Shown here: one piece after another, positions 8,400 through 17,537 of the stretch | How the letters are laid out: each line of letters starts with the position of its first letter | How positions within the stretch are numbered: position 1 is the first letter of the stretch | NCBI RefSeq assembly: GCF_001012815.1 | Contig: NZ_JYJP01000144.1 | Coordinates: 46,572 to 110,571 of the forward strand | Length of the DNA: 64,000 nt | Reading direction: 5' to 3' | Source: Vibrio mexicanus | GTDB lineage: Bacteria > Pseudomonadota > Gammaproteobacteria > Enterobacterales > Vibrionaceae | Position numbers and translations under genes: made by a program | The notes under the pieces: model-generated | Databases searched by the model: none | What the model saw: only the letters and a program-made list of their open reading frames with translations | What the model was told of the DNA's origin: nothing

Positions 8400-10938
8400 T
8401 TACTGGCCAGTATTCATTTCCGTCAGTTTGTTGCCAACAGGAACTGAGAAGTTAAAGCCATCATGCTCATCCCAATTGATCGACCACGTCATCACACCTG
8501 CGTAGTTTGGATAATTGAAGTCAGGCTTGATGGTTCCACACTTCACACCTTTAGTTAGACAATCGAGTGCATCAAGGATGTTTTGCGTAGGGGCTTGGCC
8601 GGAGTTCGCCGAACTTGGACCTGATGGCAGGCCAATCGCGACTTGATCATCACGAAGTGGTGCGAACATGGTGCCATCTGCGAGCTCAAATCCTTCAATT
8701 AGCATCTTAGATTGTGCAACCATCATGTCGATAGAGCCCTCAGGTGCTGCGCCCGGTGTATAAGGGTTTGGTAACCCACCGTTGTTGTAGAGCTGAACAT
8801 GCAGGATATCTAGCGTGCTACGCACTTCGTCGATCACCGGAATGTAAGCACCCCAAATACCTGTGTAAGCAATTAAACCACCTTGAACATAAGGATGCTC
8901 TGGTGCCATGGTGAGGTACATATCGCCACCCATGTTCTGCTCAATTTGCAGTAGCGCGCGGCCAAGACGTGCCTGGATCTGCGAACCGTGCAGTAGGTTT
9001 GAACCACTTTCTAGGTCGACATCCAGTCCATCAAAACCCCACTCCGCAATGATTGCTGTTAAGCTGCTAATAAATGCGGCTTCATCGGCATCGGTGTTGA
9101 GTGTGATGGTGCCTTCTGCCCCACCAAGTGAAAGCACGAACTTTTTACCTTCAGCTTGTAGCGCAGCCATATCTTGCTTGAACTGCGTTGGATCAAGCGC
9201 TGGACAAGAACTGTGGATGTCACCGGAGTAGAGGTTGAAGTGAACCGTACCATGCTATTGCGATCGTTTTCGGCAAAGGCTATATCGATGATATCCCATG
9301 CCTTAGACATCTCTGCTAAGCGAATCGGGCAGCCCGCGCCATTAACAAAGTTATGCCAGTAACCGATGAGTTTATGTGTTTTCTCAGTCTGCTCCACCAC
9401 GGTCACAGAGGCTGCAGCAGAGTTAACTCTACTGCCTGCGGTATCAACAGCGGCAGCTGAAACGCTGTAGCTTCCTACTGCTGTTGGTGTCCAACTGTAC
9501 TCATAAGGGGCTGTTGTATCTGTCCCGACGATGGAACCATTAACGAGGAAGTCAACGCTTTGCACATCGGCAGTAAGCGATGTTGCATCAGCAGCGACTT
9601 TGACGGCTTTACCTAAGCCAACAGTTTGCCCTGATGTCGGAGAAGTCAGTGACACCACCAGATCTTGATCACTGACGGTAATGTTCACCACATCTTGTCC
9701 GAGATTGTTGTCATTGTCTGTGGCAACCACTTTAAGGGTATTAGCACCAACAAGAGTGGCAGACCATTCATGGCGGTATGGAGCTTGAGTGACAACGGCC
9801 AAACTCTGATCATTGGCAAAAAACTCTACTTGCGTGATACTGCCGTCGGCATCTGCTGCCGTGGCCTCTATCGCAACATTCGCACCCGCAAGTACGACTT
9901 GGTTATCTTGAGGTGAAGTAATCGACACGACCGGTGGTGTAGAGCAAGCGCCTAAGTCGGTCCATGCATCAGTCCAATATAAACCATCACCCGGTGCATA
10001 TGCCCAATCGGAACTTGATGAACACCAGCCCGCGACATCACAGCGATATTTGTTATTGAGGTTTTGAACTTCATCGCCCGTGTTGTAGCTGGTTCCCGCA
10101 ACATAAGCCGGGGCTCCAGCACAGCCACCACTAGAACCAGAAGAGACGGTTACGCTCACTTCTTGGCTGGTTGTCGATTGATTGTCATTGTCCGTGGCTA
10201 TCGCTTTAAAGCTATGCGTACCTGCTTGAGCACTCCAATTATGTTGATAAGGGGCGGTGGTATCGGTGGCAACCCATTGATTATTTACGAAGAATTCTAC
10301 TTGAGTTACATCGCCATCTGAGTCAGCGGCGTCGGCACTCATAAGTAAATCATCACCGCAGTTAAGGTTTCACTGCCGGTTGGGCTTGTGAGTGAGACTG
10401 TTGGTGGAACTAAGCCACCTGCTGGTGTCACACTAATGGCCACTTGAGATTGGCTAGTCGCCCCTTTATCGTCTGTGGCAATAGCGGTGATTGAGGACGT
10501 ACCAAGTTGCGCAGTCCAGTCTACTTGATAAGGCGCTTGCGTTATGGTCGCGACACTTTGAGTGCCAGCTAGGAACTCGACACTGACCACACTGCCATCT
10601 TGATCACTGGCATTAGCTTGCAAGGTCGTGATGGTACCTTCAGGTATTGAGGCATTGTTCAGTGGTGACGAGATATCAACCTCAGGAGGCAGGTTACCAT
10701 CCCCGCTACATTGCCCCAAGGACTCCCACGCTTCCCAAGGGCCAGAATTGCTTGCTGGATCATTTCCTTGTGTCCAATAGCGCGCTTTGTAGGCTTGATT
10801 CGTATTCTGAACTTCGTCTCCAGAAGTATAAACGGTACTGCTATCCCATGGCGCCAACCCAGTACAGTTGTATGCATATGCTTGGGAACTCATCCCTACC
10901 GCGGTCAGTATTGCTACTCTGAGTACATTAGAGCCCAT
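8400..10938 (-). CDS. Secreted GH18 chitinase with two chitin-binding modules (frame broken twice)
   Basis: Extracellular endo-chitinase. After repair it is 846 residues: signal peptide (1-22, ending AYA), a CBM5/12-type chitin-binding module (about 24-77), two Ig/PKD-like repeats (about 85-265), a second CBM5/12 module (about 273-332), two more Ig-like repeats (about 336-515), and a GH18 catalytic domain (about 522-840) with the active motif DGLDVDLE at 637-644, Glu644 being the proton donor. Breaks lie near 10356 (one base missing from CC) and 9253 (one from TT). It resembles the ChiA-1 type of V. cholerae in length and architecture. AAGGAG precedes the ATG. Confidence 0.9.
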
Positions 10939-11272
10939 CCCTTTCTCCTTGTAATCTGTTTGTGGACACTATAGGTCTAGACGACAAAAGGTGTGATGGT
11001 GGGTAAATGACTGATAGTTAGGAATCTTTTCGCGTCACTTCACTAGTGAAAGTTATATTGATACATCTATTACATATAACTTCTGGGCTGACATCACGCA
11101 GGACAAGTTGACATGTTGGTGTGAATTTAAATTCTTTAATTGCCATTTATTTAGGTGTTTATATCTGCATTTATTGTTTTTATGTAGTCAAAGTCTCCTT
11201 AAAGCTCTTGTTAAGTGGCCTAAATTAAATTAGTGTACTAGCAAACTAGTTTAGTGATTCAAGAGCTAACAA
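10939..11272. other. Divergent intergenic region, chitinase / NSS transporter
   Basis: This 334-base spacer holds both promoters. I see a 12-base palindrome TTCACTAGTGAA (11039-11050), an inverted repeat AAGTTATAT / ATATAACTT (11050-11058 and 11074-11082), and a TrpR-like operator near the transporter start. No ORF with coding character is visible. Confidence 0.6.
11237..11250 (+). promoter_or_regulatory. TrpR-like operator upstream of the NSS transporter
   Basis: ACTAGCAAACTAGT keeps both half-sites and the spacing of the classical trp operator ACTAGTTAACTAGT, differing only in the centre. It sits 23 bases before the start codon and overlaps the -10 position of a possible promoter with -35 TTGTTA at 11208. 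It suggests tryptophan-dependent repression of the transporter. Confidence 0.6.
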
Positions 11273-12631
11273 ATGAGCAGTAGTGCAAACCAAAGAGAGC
11301 TTTTTAGCTCAAGAATCGGATTTATTTTAGCGGCCGCGGGTGCTGCCGTTGGTTTAGGTAATATTTGGGGGTTTCCAACACAGGCTGCCAGTAATGGGGG
11401 CGGAGCATTCTTGTTGGTTTATCTCATCATGATTTTGATTGTTGCCTTTCCCATGCTGGTGGTTGAAATGGCGATAGGTCGCTATGGTCAAGCGAACCCA
11501 ATCGATAGTATGAGAAAGCTGGCAAACAACCCATTGCAGGCCAAATTATCGGCTGGGGTGGGTTGGATTGGCCTTGCGGTTCCTTGTGCGGTTCTCGCCT
11601 TTTACAGCGTCGTTGGTGGCTGGCTTATCTGTTTCTTGCTTGGGGCGATCACTGATCTGATTGGCTTGCAGGCAGTCAGTGAATGGTTCAAAGGCTTTAG
11701 TGTCGAAAGAAACCTGTTTGGTACGTTGAGCTTTTATATTCTGACTATTTTAATTGTTCGTGGCGGTGTGAAGCAGGGGATCGAAAAGTGGTCGACCCGA
11801 CTGATGCCGGCTCTGTTTATTCTGTTTGGCGTTCTGTTCATCTACATCATGATGCAAACCGGTGCGACGGAAGGCCTGAAACATTACTTGATTCCCGACT
11901 TTGATAAAGTGTGGGATCGCAAGTTGATTCTTGCGGCGATGGGGCAAGGTTTCTTCTCGCTGACGATTGGCGGCTGCTCAATGCTGATTTATGGCTCCTA
12001 TCTGAGTAAGAAAGAGAACCTTCCTCAGGTCGCGATGCAAGTGACGTTAGTCGATACGGCTGTTGCTTTCATTGCAGGCCTAGTGGTGATGCCTGCCATG
12101 TTTGTGGCAATGCAAAAAGGCGTACAGATTTATTCTGAATCTGGAGCGCTGTTGAGCTCTGACACTCTGGTCTTCACTGTACTGCCGCTGATGTTTGATA
12201 GCCTAGGTTTTCTAGGGCAGATCTTTGCGGTGGTGTTCTTCTTACTCTTAACTATTGCGGCGCTCACCTCTTCGATCTCTATGCTTGAATGTCCTGTTGC
12301 TCTGGTTAGTGAGCGTTTTGATACACCGCGCGGCAAAACCAGTTGGGCTCTGGGCGGTGCTATCGCACTGCTGAGCGTCGTTATCGTATTTAATTTTGGT
12401 CAGCTGTTTGGGTTAGTGGCCATGATTGCGACTCAATATTTACAGCCAATTGCCGCGCTTCTGTTCTGTGTATTTGGCGGCTGGGTATGGAATCGTAACA
12501 GCAAGATCAATGAACTTAAGCAAGGTAACCCAGAGTTCAGTGAAGGTTGGTTTGGTAAGGTGTGGCCTGCATACGTGAAGTTTGTTTGTCCGGCTTTAGT
12601 AGCAACCGTAATTTGGGCGTCATTTGGTTAA
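11273..12631 (+). CDS. Sodium-dependent amino acid transporter, NSS (SNF) family
   Basis: Inner-membrane Na+ symporter of the neurotransmitter:sodium symporter family, 452 residues. The N-terminal family signature SRIGFILAAAGAAVGLGNIWGFP (first helix, Na+ and substrate site) is seen at residues 13-35; unwound helix 1, GGGAF and EMAIGRYG follow. Hydrophobicity suggests 11-12 helices, as in bacterial members. The TrpR-like operator upstream makes tryptophan, or another aromatic substrate, the best guess; sequence alone does not settle specificity. Divergent from the chitinase and followed by a shared terminator. Confidence 0.88.
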   Translation: MSSSANQRELFSSRIGFILAAAGAAVGLGNIWGFPTQAASNGGGAFLLVYLIMILIVAFPMLVVEMAIGRYGQANPIDSMRKLANNPLQAKLSAGVGWIGLAVPCAVLAFYSVVGGWLICFLLGAITDLIGLQAVSEWFKGFSVERNLFGTLSFYILTILIVRGGVKQGIEKWSTRLMPALFILFGVLFIYIMMQTGATEGLKHYLIPDFDKVWDRKLILAAMGQGFFSLTIGGCSMLIYGSYLSKKENLPQVAMQVTLVDTAVAFIAGLVVMPAMFVAMQKGVQIYSESGALLSSDTLVFTVLPLMFDSLGFLGQIFAVVFFLLLTIAALTSSISMLECPVALVSERFDTPRGKTSWALGGAIALLSVVIVFNFGQLFGLVAMIATQYLQPIAALLFCVFGGWVWNRNSKINELKQGNPEFSEGWFGKVWPAYVKFVCPALVATVIWASFG

Positions 12632-12656
12632 GTGAGCGAGTGACCGTTTTCAATAG

Positions 12657-12683
12657 AAAAGCCCTGTGATAGGGGCTTTTTAG
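12657..12683. terminator. Bidirectional terminator
   Basis: AAAAGCCCCTATCACAGGGC-type hairpin: AAAAGCCC / GGGGCTTTT around TGTGATA. It lies between the convergent transporter and AstE-like genes and has T-runs on both strands. Confidence 0.82.
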
Positions 12684-12706
12684 TATGTAATCGAACTGGA
12701 TTACGA

Positions 12707-13798
12707 TTAAGTTGGCGTATTGATTTGGCCTGTTGTTAAAGGCTCAACATCCACGTCTGCCACTTCTTCGATGAACTCTTCAACGACTTGTTCGACTTGC
12801 TGGTCGTCTTGCTTGAAGTAGGCAAGGTGGAACACAGCATCACCTTCGTTTACTAGCGGCAATGTTTGCTGACCAATAACGATCCCGCCTTTGTTCGCTT
12901 TCAGCTCGATCTCACTGTGACCAAGCGGGGCGCTAATGTAAGCCAGTACTTGGCCCGCTTCTACCTTATCACCCAAGGTCACTACGGTACGTAAGATGCC
13001 ATCGCTTTCTGCACGCAGCCAGCTGGTGGATTTCGCAATTACCGACTCTGGTAACTTCTTACGGCGGCCTCTGAGCATACCAATAGCCTGCATCACACGT
13101 TGCACGCCGATGAAGCCAGCATTGATGCAGATTGGCTCAAATCGCAGTGCTTCACCCGCTTCGTAGGTAAGAACTGGAATATTGAGCTTTTCAGCTTCAC
13201 TGCGCAGCGAACCATCGCGCAGTGGTGAATCAACAATCACAGGCGTACCGAATGCTTGCGCAATGCGCAGTGTTTCTGGGTTGCTCAGATCGGCTCTCAA
13301 CTGAGGCAGGTTGGTGCGATGAATGGCGCCTGTATGCAAATCGAGAATATAGTCACATCGCTTAGCTACTTGTGAGAAGAACGTGTTCGCCATGCGAGAG
13401 GCGAGCGAACCTTTCTCACTGCCCGGAAAGCAGCGGTTAAGATCGCGTCTGTCCGGTAAGTAACGAGATTTGTGAATAAAGCCAAATACGTTGACGATTG
13501 GCACCGCAATCACGGTGCCACGCAGTTTACTGGCATCAATGGTATTGATCAGCTGACGCACAACCTCAACACCATTGAGCTCATCGCCATGAATTGCTGC
13601 GTTGACCATCAAAACAGGGCCAGCGTACTGGCCGTTGATGATTTCGACAGGAATCGACAGCGGTGAATGGGTGTAAAGCTTAGCGGCTTCTAATTCAACA
13701 ACTTGTCTTTGCCCTGGTGCAATTAACTCACCTAAAAATTCGAACGCTTGGTTCTTTTTAGCCTTTGCCACGAGTTTTGGTCCTTTTGCTTGCTGCAT
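12707..13798 (-). CDS. Succinylglutamate desuccinylase/aspartoacylase-family (M14-like) protein
   Basis: Predicted zinc hydrolase of about 363 residues with the carboxypeptidase-like fold of AstE and aspartoacylase. Zinc ligands are visible as AAIHGDE (His and Glu) and DLHTG (His); YLPDRRDLNRCFPG is a substrate-site motif of the family. The C-terminal third (about 270-330) looks like a barrel-sandwich domain. An acidic tail ends the protein. ATG 13798 is taken rather than TTG 13807. It overlaps the 3' end of rimK by about 40 bases, so the two are translationally coupled. It may act on RimK products, which is inference; it is not in an arginine-catabolism context. Confidence 0.8.
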   Translation of the reverse strand: MQQAKGPKLVAKAKKNQAFEFLGELIAPGQRQVVELEAAKLYTHSPLSIPVEIINGQYAGPVLMVNAAIHGDELNGVEVVRQLINTIDASKLRGTVIAVPIVNVFGFIHKSRYLPDRRDLNRCFPGSEKGSLASRMANTFFSQVAKRCDYILDLHTGAIHRTNLPQLRADLSNPETLRIAQAFGTPVIVDSPLRDGSLRSEAEKLNIPVLTYEAGEALRFEPICINAGFIGVQRVMQAIGMLRGRRKKLPESVIAKSTSWLRAESDGILRTVVTLGDKVEAGQVLAYISAPLGHSEIELKANKGGIVIGQQTLPLVNEGDAVFHLAYFKQDDQQVEQVVEEFIEEVADVDVEPLTTGQINTPT

Positions 13799-14662
13799 TT
13801 TTCTCAATGAATTCTACAATTATGCCAGCAACATCTTTGCCTGTTGCCGCTTCAATACCTTCAAGACCTGGTGATGAGTTCACCTCCATCACCAGTGGGC
13901 CACGCTCGGAACGAAGAAGGTCAACACCTGCTACGTTCAAACCCATTGCTTTAGCGGCAGCAATGGCAGTGCGACGCTCTTCTGGAGTGATTTTAACCAG
14001 AGATGCAGTGCCACCACGGTGAAGGTTAGAACGAAACTCGCCTTCAGCCCCTTGACGCTTCATTGCTGCAATTACTTTGTCGCCAATGACGAAGCAGCGA
14101 ATGTCCGCGCCGCCCGCTTCTTTGATGTACTCTTGCACCATGATGTTTGCTTTTAGGCCCATGAAGGCTTCTACGACGCTTTCTGCCGCTTTGCGTGTTT
14201 CCGCTAGCACCACACCAATACCTTGAGTCCCCTCAAGCAGTTTAATTACAACTGTGCACCGCCCACCATTTCTAGTAGGTCTTTTACGTCATCCGGCTTA
14301 CTTGCAAAGCCAGTAATCGGCATACCAATACCTTTGCGTGACAGCAGTTGCATTGAGCGCAGTTTATCGCGGGAGCGAGTGATCGCTACCGATTCGTTCA
14401 CTGGGTATACGCCCATCATTTCGAACTGACGCAGTACTGCTGTGCCGTAGAAAGTCACTGAGGCACCGATACGAGGAATGATCGCATCGAAGTCTGAAAG
14501 CTCTTCACCTTTGAAGTGGATTTCAGGCTTGTCTGAGTTGATATTCATATAACAGCGCAGTGCATCAATAACTTTAACTTCATGGCCACGACTCTCAATC
14601 GCTTCGATCAAGCGTTTTGTAGAGTAAAGATTAGCGTTACGTGAAAGAATACCAATTTTCAT
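13758..14662 (-). CDS. rimK: RimK, ribosomal protein S6 glutamate ligase (frame broken)
   Basis: ATP-grasp ligase that adds glutamates to the C-terminus of ribosomal protein S6. The repaired protein is 301 residues, the family length. The N-terminus MKIGILSRN, SVAITRSRDKL, KLLEGTQGIGVVLA (ATP lid), VQEYIKEAGGADIRCFVIG, GEFRSNLHRGG and the metal-binding VMEVNSSPGLEG are all present. Two frames meet near 14254; one base restored (CACAG to CACCAG on the coding strand) gives GGAPVVIK. Its ATG overlaps the upstream stop as TAATG, and its 3' end overlaps the AstE-like gene, making a tight three-gene operon. Confidence 0.94.
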
Positions 14663-15102
14663 TATTTGCTCTCCTCGAAAGCGATTAGAAATGACTCAAC
14701 AGGGTCAACAATAATTCGGTTGCGCATTGCGGTGCGCCCTAGCAGCATACGAAATGCCATGTCTTCGCGGTTTGTTAGTGTGACTTCGATAGGCCAACTT
14801 TCTCCGCCAAGGTGAAGCTGTGTTTCAATAACAAAGCGAGTAGACTCGTGACCACCAGAGTCACGCACCACGCGCTGATCAATCACCGGTGCTTCACACA
14901 TCACTTCCACGTCCTGATTGTGTTGAATAGGGTGAATCCAGAAGCGGACCCACAGAGCTTGATCCCTGTTGAAGCTCTCTACTTTGAATGCGTGCAAGCA
15001 TGATGTTCGTGCTCCGGTATCAATTTTTGCGTTAATTTTGTCGATACCAAGCTCTGGCAAGCTCATTGTTTCTCGCCAGCCGACAATCATTTTTTCTTTC
15101 AT
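14662..15102 (-). CDS. Retropepsin-like (RimB-type) zinc-protease-family protein
   Basis: A 146-residue protein of the family often annotated as ATP-dependent zinc protease (Pfam Zn_protease), now viewed as a retropepsin-like aspartic protease. The motif AKIDTGARTSCLHA contains the candidate catalytic Asp28 (DTGA), and LLGRTAMRNR near the C-terminus is the typical second signature. In Pseudomonas a relative (RimB) is encoded with rimK and counteracts S6 modification. Here it is first in an operon with rimK and an AstE-like hydrolase, with a one-base stop/start overlap. Confidence 0.82.
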   Translation of the reverse strand: MKEKMIVGWRETMSLPELGIDKINAKIDTGARTSCLHAFKVESFNRDQALWVRFWIHPIQHNQDVEVMCEAPVIDQRVVRDSGGHESTRFVIETQLHLGGESWPIEVTLTNREDMAFRMLLGRTAMRNRIIVDPVESFLIAFEESK

Positions 15103-15426
15103 TGCAGTACTAATGTTCTAATAGAGAATTAAAGGCCAATGTTAGGAAAAACGTTAGCCCACCGATAAAACTAAAAGTGTTGTGGCCGTAGCCAAAAGAG
15201 TGTTATCGCTTGAAGAAGGCAATGGTGATTAGACAGATAAATTGCCTTAGGTGCTTCAAGGTGGGGGACTGTATCAAGGTAAATGAAAGCTGGCTAACGA
15301 ATAAAAATGACCATCTCGACAAAGAATTTTTATCATTAATTGAGCGTCAAGTTGATATCAAATGGTTACAAAAAGCCGGCATGTAGCCGGCTTGATTTGG
15401 TGTTTTAAAGTGCTGTTTTAGAAGCG
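15103..15426. other. Intergenic region between pepD and the rimK operon
   Basis: This contains the presumed rimB-rimK promoter (reading minus), the pepD terminator at the far end, and a potential structured element at 15209-15260 (see findings). No ORF with support. Confidence 0.5.
15369..15393 (-). terminator. Terminator after pepD
   Basis: AAGCCGGC / GCCGGCTT with a five-base loop, followed by TTTTTG on the minus strand, downstream of the pepD stop. Confidence 0.8.
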
Positions 15427-16898
15427 TTAGGCTTTCTCAGGAATCGCTTCAAGTAGCGCGACCATTTGCTCCCAGAATAGCGCAACGGTGTCGATCTTCA
15501 CTTTCTCATCAGGTGAGTGTGGGAATTTAATCGTTGGGCCAAATGACACCATATCCATCTCTGGGTAAGGTTTCTTAAATAGGCCACACTCAAGACCTGC
15601 GTGGATAACCATGATGTTTGGTTTGTGACCGTAGATGCCTTCATACATTTCACGAAAGATTGCCATGATTTCAGAATCTGCATCTGGTTTCCAACCCGGG
15701 TACGCACCAGAAAATGCCATGTTCGCACCTGCTAGTTCTGCCACTGAGTTAAGCATGCCTTCGACTTGGCTGCGGCCTGAATCGATCAGTGAACGAATCA
15801 GACAAAGAACCGTGACTGTGTCTTCTTCTGTTGTAATAACGCCAACGTTAAGAGAGGTCTCTACTACACCTTCAATCTCATCGCTCATACGGATAACTCC
15901 GTTTGGACACGCATTAAGTGCCGCGATGAAACGTTGTTGATCGCCTTCTGCAAACATAGGGGATTGAGTTTCAACGACTTCGTTAAAGGTAACGATGTCT
16001 GTTTCAATTTTGCCTAGCTCAGACTTGATCAAGCTAGTGTAGTGCTCGAACAGCTCTGCCAGTTTTGCTTCGTTGCTTGTAGGAACGGCAACCGTGATGA
16101 AGGCTTCGCGAGGGATTGCATTACGCAAGCTACCGCCACGGAATTCAACTAAGCGAAGGCCAAGCTCTTTAGCGTGGCCAGCGAGGAATCGTGCAATCAG
16201 TTTGTTTGCATTGCCGCGGCCGGTGTGAATGTCACAACCAGAGTGACCGCCTTTTAGGCCTTTCAGTGTTAACTGACGCACCGAGTAATCAGCCGGGATG
16301 CTTCGCGTGCGATGTTGAAGGTCATTGCGCCGTCAATACCACCTGCACAACCCATGTAGACTTCGCCTTCTTGCTCCGAGTCGGTATTAAGCAGGATATC
16401 GCCTTCTAACCAACCTGCTTCAAGGCCGAATGCGCCTGTCATGCCTGCTTCTTCATCTACCGTAAGTAGAACTTCAATTGGGCCGTGTTTGATTTCATTA
16501 GACGCCAGTACCGCCAGACAAGAAGCCATACCCATGCCGTTATCCGCACCAAGCGTTGTACCTTTTGCGGTTACCCATTCGCCATCGATGTATGGTTGGA
16601 TTGGATCTTTTGTGAAGTCGTGGTCTGTGTCTTCGTTCTTTTGCGGAACCATATCAATATGCGCTTGAAGAACGACGCCTTTCTTGTTTTCCATGCCTGC
16701 AGTTGCTGGCTTTTTAATGAATACGTTGCCAGTAGGGTCGCGACGAACGTCTAGACCTTGCTCTGTAGCCCAATTCACAATGTACTGTGCAAGTTCCTCT
16801 TCGTGCTTAGAAGGGTGAGGGATAGAACAGATTTTATCGAAGAACTGCCAAAGTGTTGCTGGTGACAGTTGGCTAATCTCAGAGTGGAATTCAGACAC
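15427..16898 (-). CDS. pepD: Cytosolic non-specific dipeptidase PepD (frame broken)
   Basis: M20-family aminoacyl-histidine dipeptidase with two metal ions. Ligands expected from Vibrio PepD are visible: His80 and Asp82 (LQAHIDMVPQ), Asp119 (GADNG) and Glu149/Glu150 (VDEEAG). The lid domain (about residues 187-396) contains KGGHSGCDIHTGRGNA. The metal-binding His near the C-terminus is in FPHSPDEKV. Repaired length is 490 residues. The frame breaks at 16299, where one T restored on the plus strand gives AREAIPADYSVRQL. Confidence 0.94.
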
Positions 16899-17234
16899 AG
16901 ATGACTCCTATTTGAATGATTTTTCAGACTTTAATTGTGCAATTTAATGATCTAATAGTTTGAACAACCAAGCCTGGCTAACTTGGTAGAGACTTAGCAT
17001 ACCACTCTCTGGCGAAAGCGAATAGTTTTCACTTGACGTATTTGAAGCCAAATTGATGCAAGTTATTAAGGAAAAGTGTCGCTATTACAAGGTGTGCATA
17101 TTAAAGGCGGCCGGTTACTGTTATTTTTGTAATTTAATTACACAAACCGCACTTAAAGTGAGGTCTGATAAATTTTTTGTGATTTTTATCACCTTTTTTG
17201 TTGTAATTAAATTTCTTGGTGGTATATTAAACAC
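16899..17234. other. pepD upstream region and promoter region of the small RNA
   Basis: AT-rich spacer. A reading frame of 87 codons (17053-17316) has no ribosome-binding site, no family resemblance and crosses the CRP site, so I do not call it a gene. The notable elements are the CRP site and the -10 hexamer described separately. Confidence 0.5.
17178..17193 (+). promoter_or_regulatory. CRP (cAMP receptor protein) site
   Basis: TGTGA-N6-TCACC inside symmetrical T-rich flanks, one base from the consensus TGTGA-N6-TCACA. It is about 30 bases upstream of a -10-like TATATT (17223-17228), so its centre is near -50 relative to a predicted start at about 17235; the true start could shift this to a classical activator position. 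Confidence 0.75.
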
Positions 17235-17337
17235 AACTTCGGAAACGAAGAGAAAATGCTCAAAGGATGAGTCCGTATATCGCCTCCAAGGAACCGAGAA
17301 ATCAACGTTTGTTTAATTTGATTTATAGGTGATAGTT

Positions 17338-17424
17338 ATGAAAGGTTTACCTTCTGCAATGTTCTGGTCAAACAGCTCTGTTTACACTAGCAACTTTGTA
17401 TACCCTACTTGCTTCGGTCGATAA
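17338..17424 (+). CDS. 28-residue small protein within the sRNA (VcdP-like)
   Basis: ATG 17338 is preceded at five bases by AGGTGA, a good ribosome-binding site. The peptide begins MKGLPSAMFW and ends YPTCFGR; it is rich in Ser, Phe, Tyr and Trp, with no signal peptide and no long hydrophobic helix. It is too short for usual gene calling. If the locus is vcdRP, this is VcdP, reported to bind and stimulate citrate synthase GltA. The alternative is a leader peptide, but no structural gene follows before the terminator. Confidence 0.62.
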   Translation: MKGLPSAMFWSNSSVYTSNFVYPTCFGR

Positions 17425-17509
17425 GATTTTAGTGAGTAACTCGAACAGTTTGTTCACCCCCTAAATTTTGGAATTTTTTTTCAGCCTTTGCTTGCTGACA
17501 TGATTCAAC

Positions 17510-17537
17510 CGCCACTCAAATAGAGTGGCGTTTTTTT
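17510..17537 (+). terminator. Terminator of the small RNA
   Basis: CGCCACTC / GAGTGGCG with loop AAATA, followed by seven T. There is no annotated-size gene upstream on this strand, which is what points to a short transcript here. Confidence 0.88.

Larger units (their letters stand above)
17235..17537 (+). ncRNA. vcdRP: Candidate dual-function sRNA (VcdRP-like)
   Basis: A roughly 300-base transcription unit is predicted from the -10 TATATT at 17223 to the strong terminator at 17510-17537. It contains an internal 28-codon ORF with its own Shine-Dalgarno and, after the stop, a C-rich tract CACCCCC (17453-17460) that could pair with G-rich ribosome-binding sites. A CRP site precedes it. Published VcdRP of V. 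cholerae is a CRP-controlled RNA that represses sugar-uptake mRNAs and encodes a 29-residue protein acting on citrate synthase. The architecture matches, but the name is from memory, not an alignment; the exact 5' end is unknown. Confidence 0.6.

Noticed and set aside
8400..10938. Chitinase as three separate proteins or a pseudogene
   Set aside because: The segments join into one standard GH18 architecture of 846 residues when two single bases are restored.
17053..17316. 87-codon ORF upstream of the small RNA
   Set aside because: No ribosome-binding site, AT-driven composition, no family resemblance, and it runs through the CRP site and the predicted promoter.
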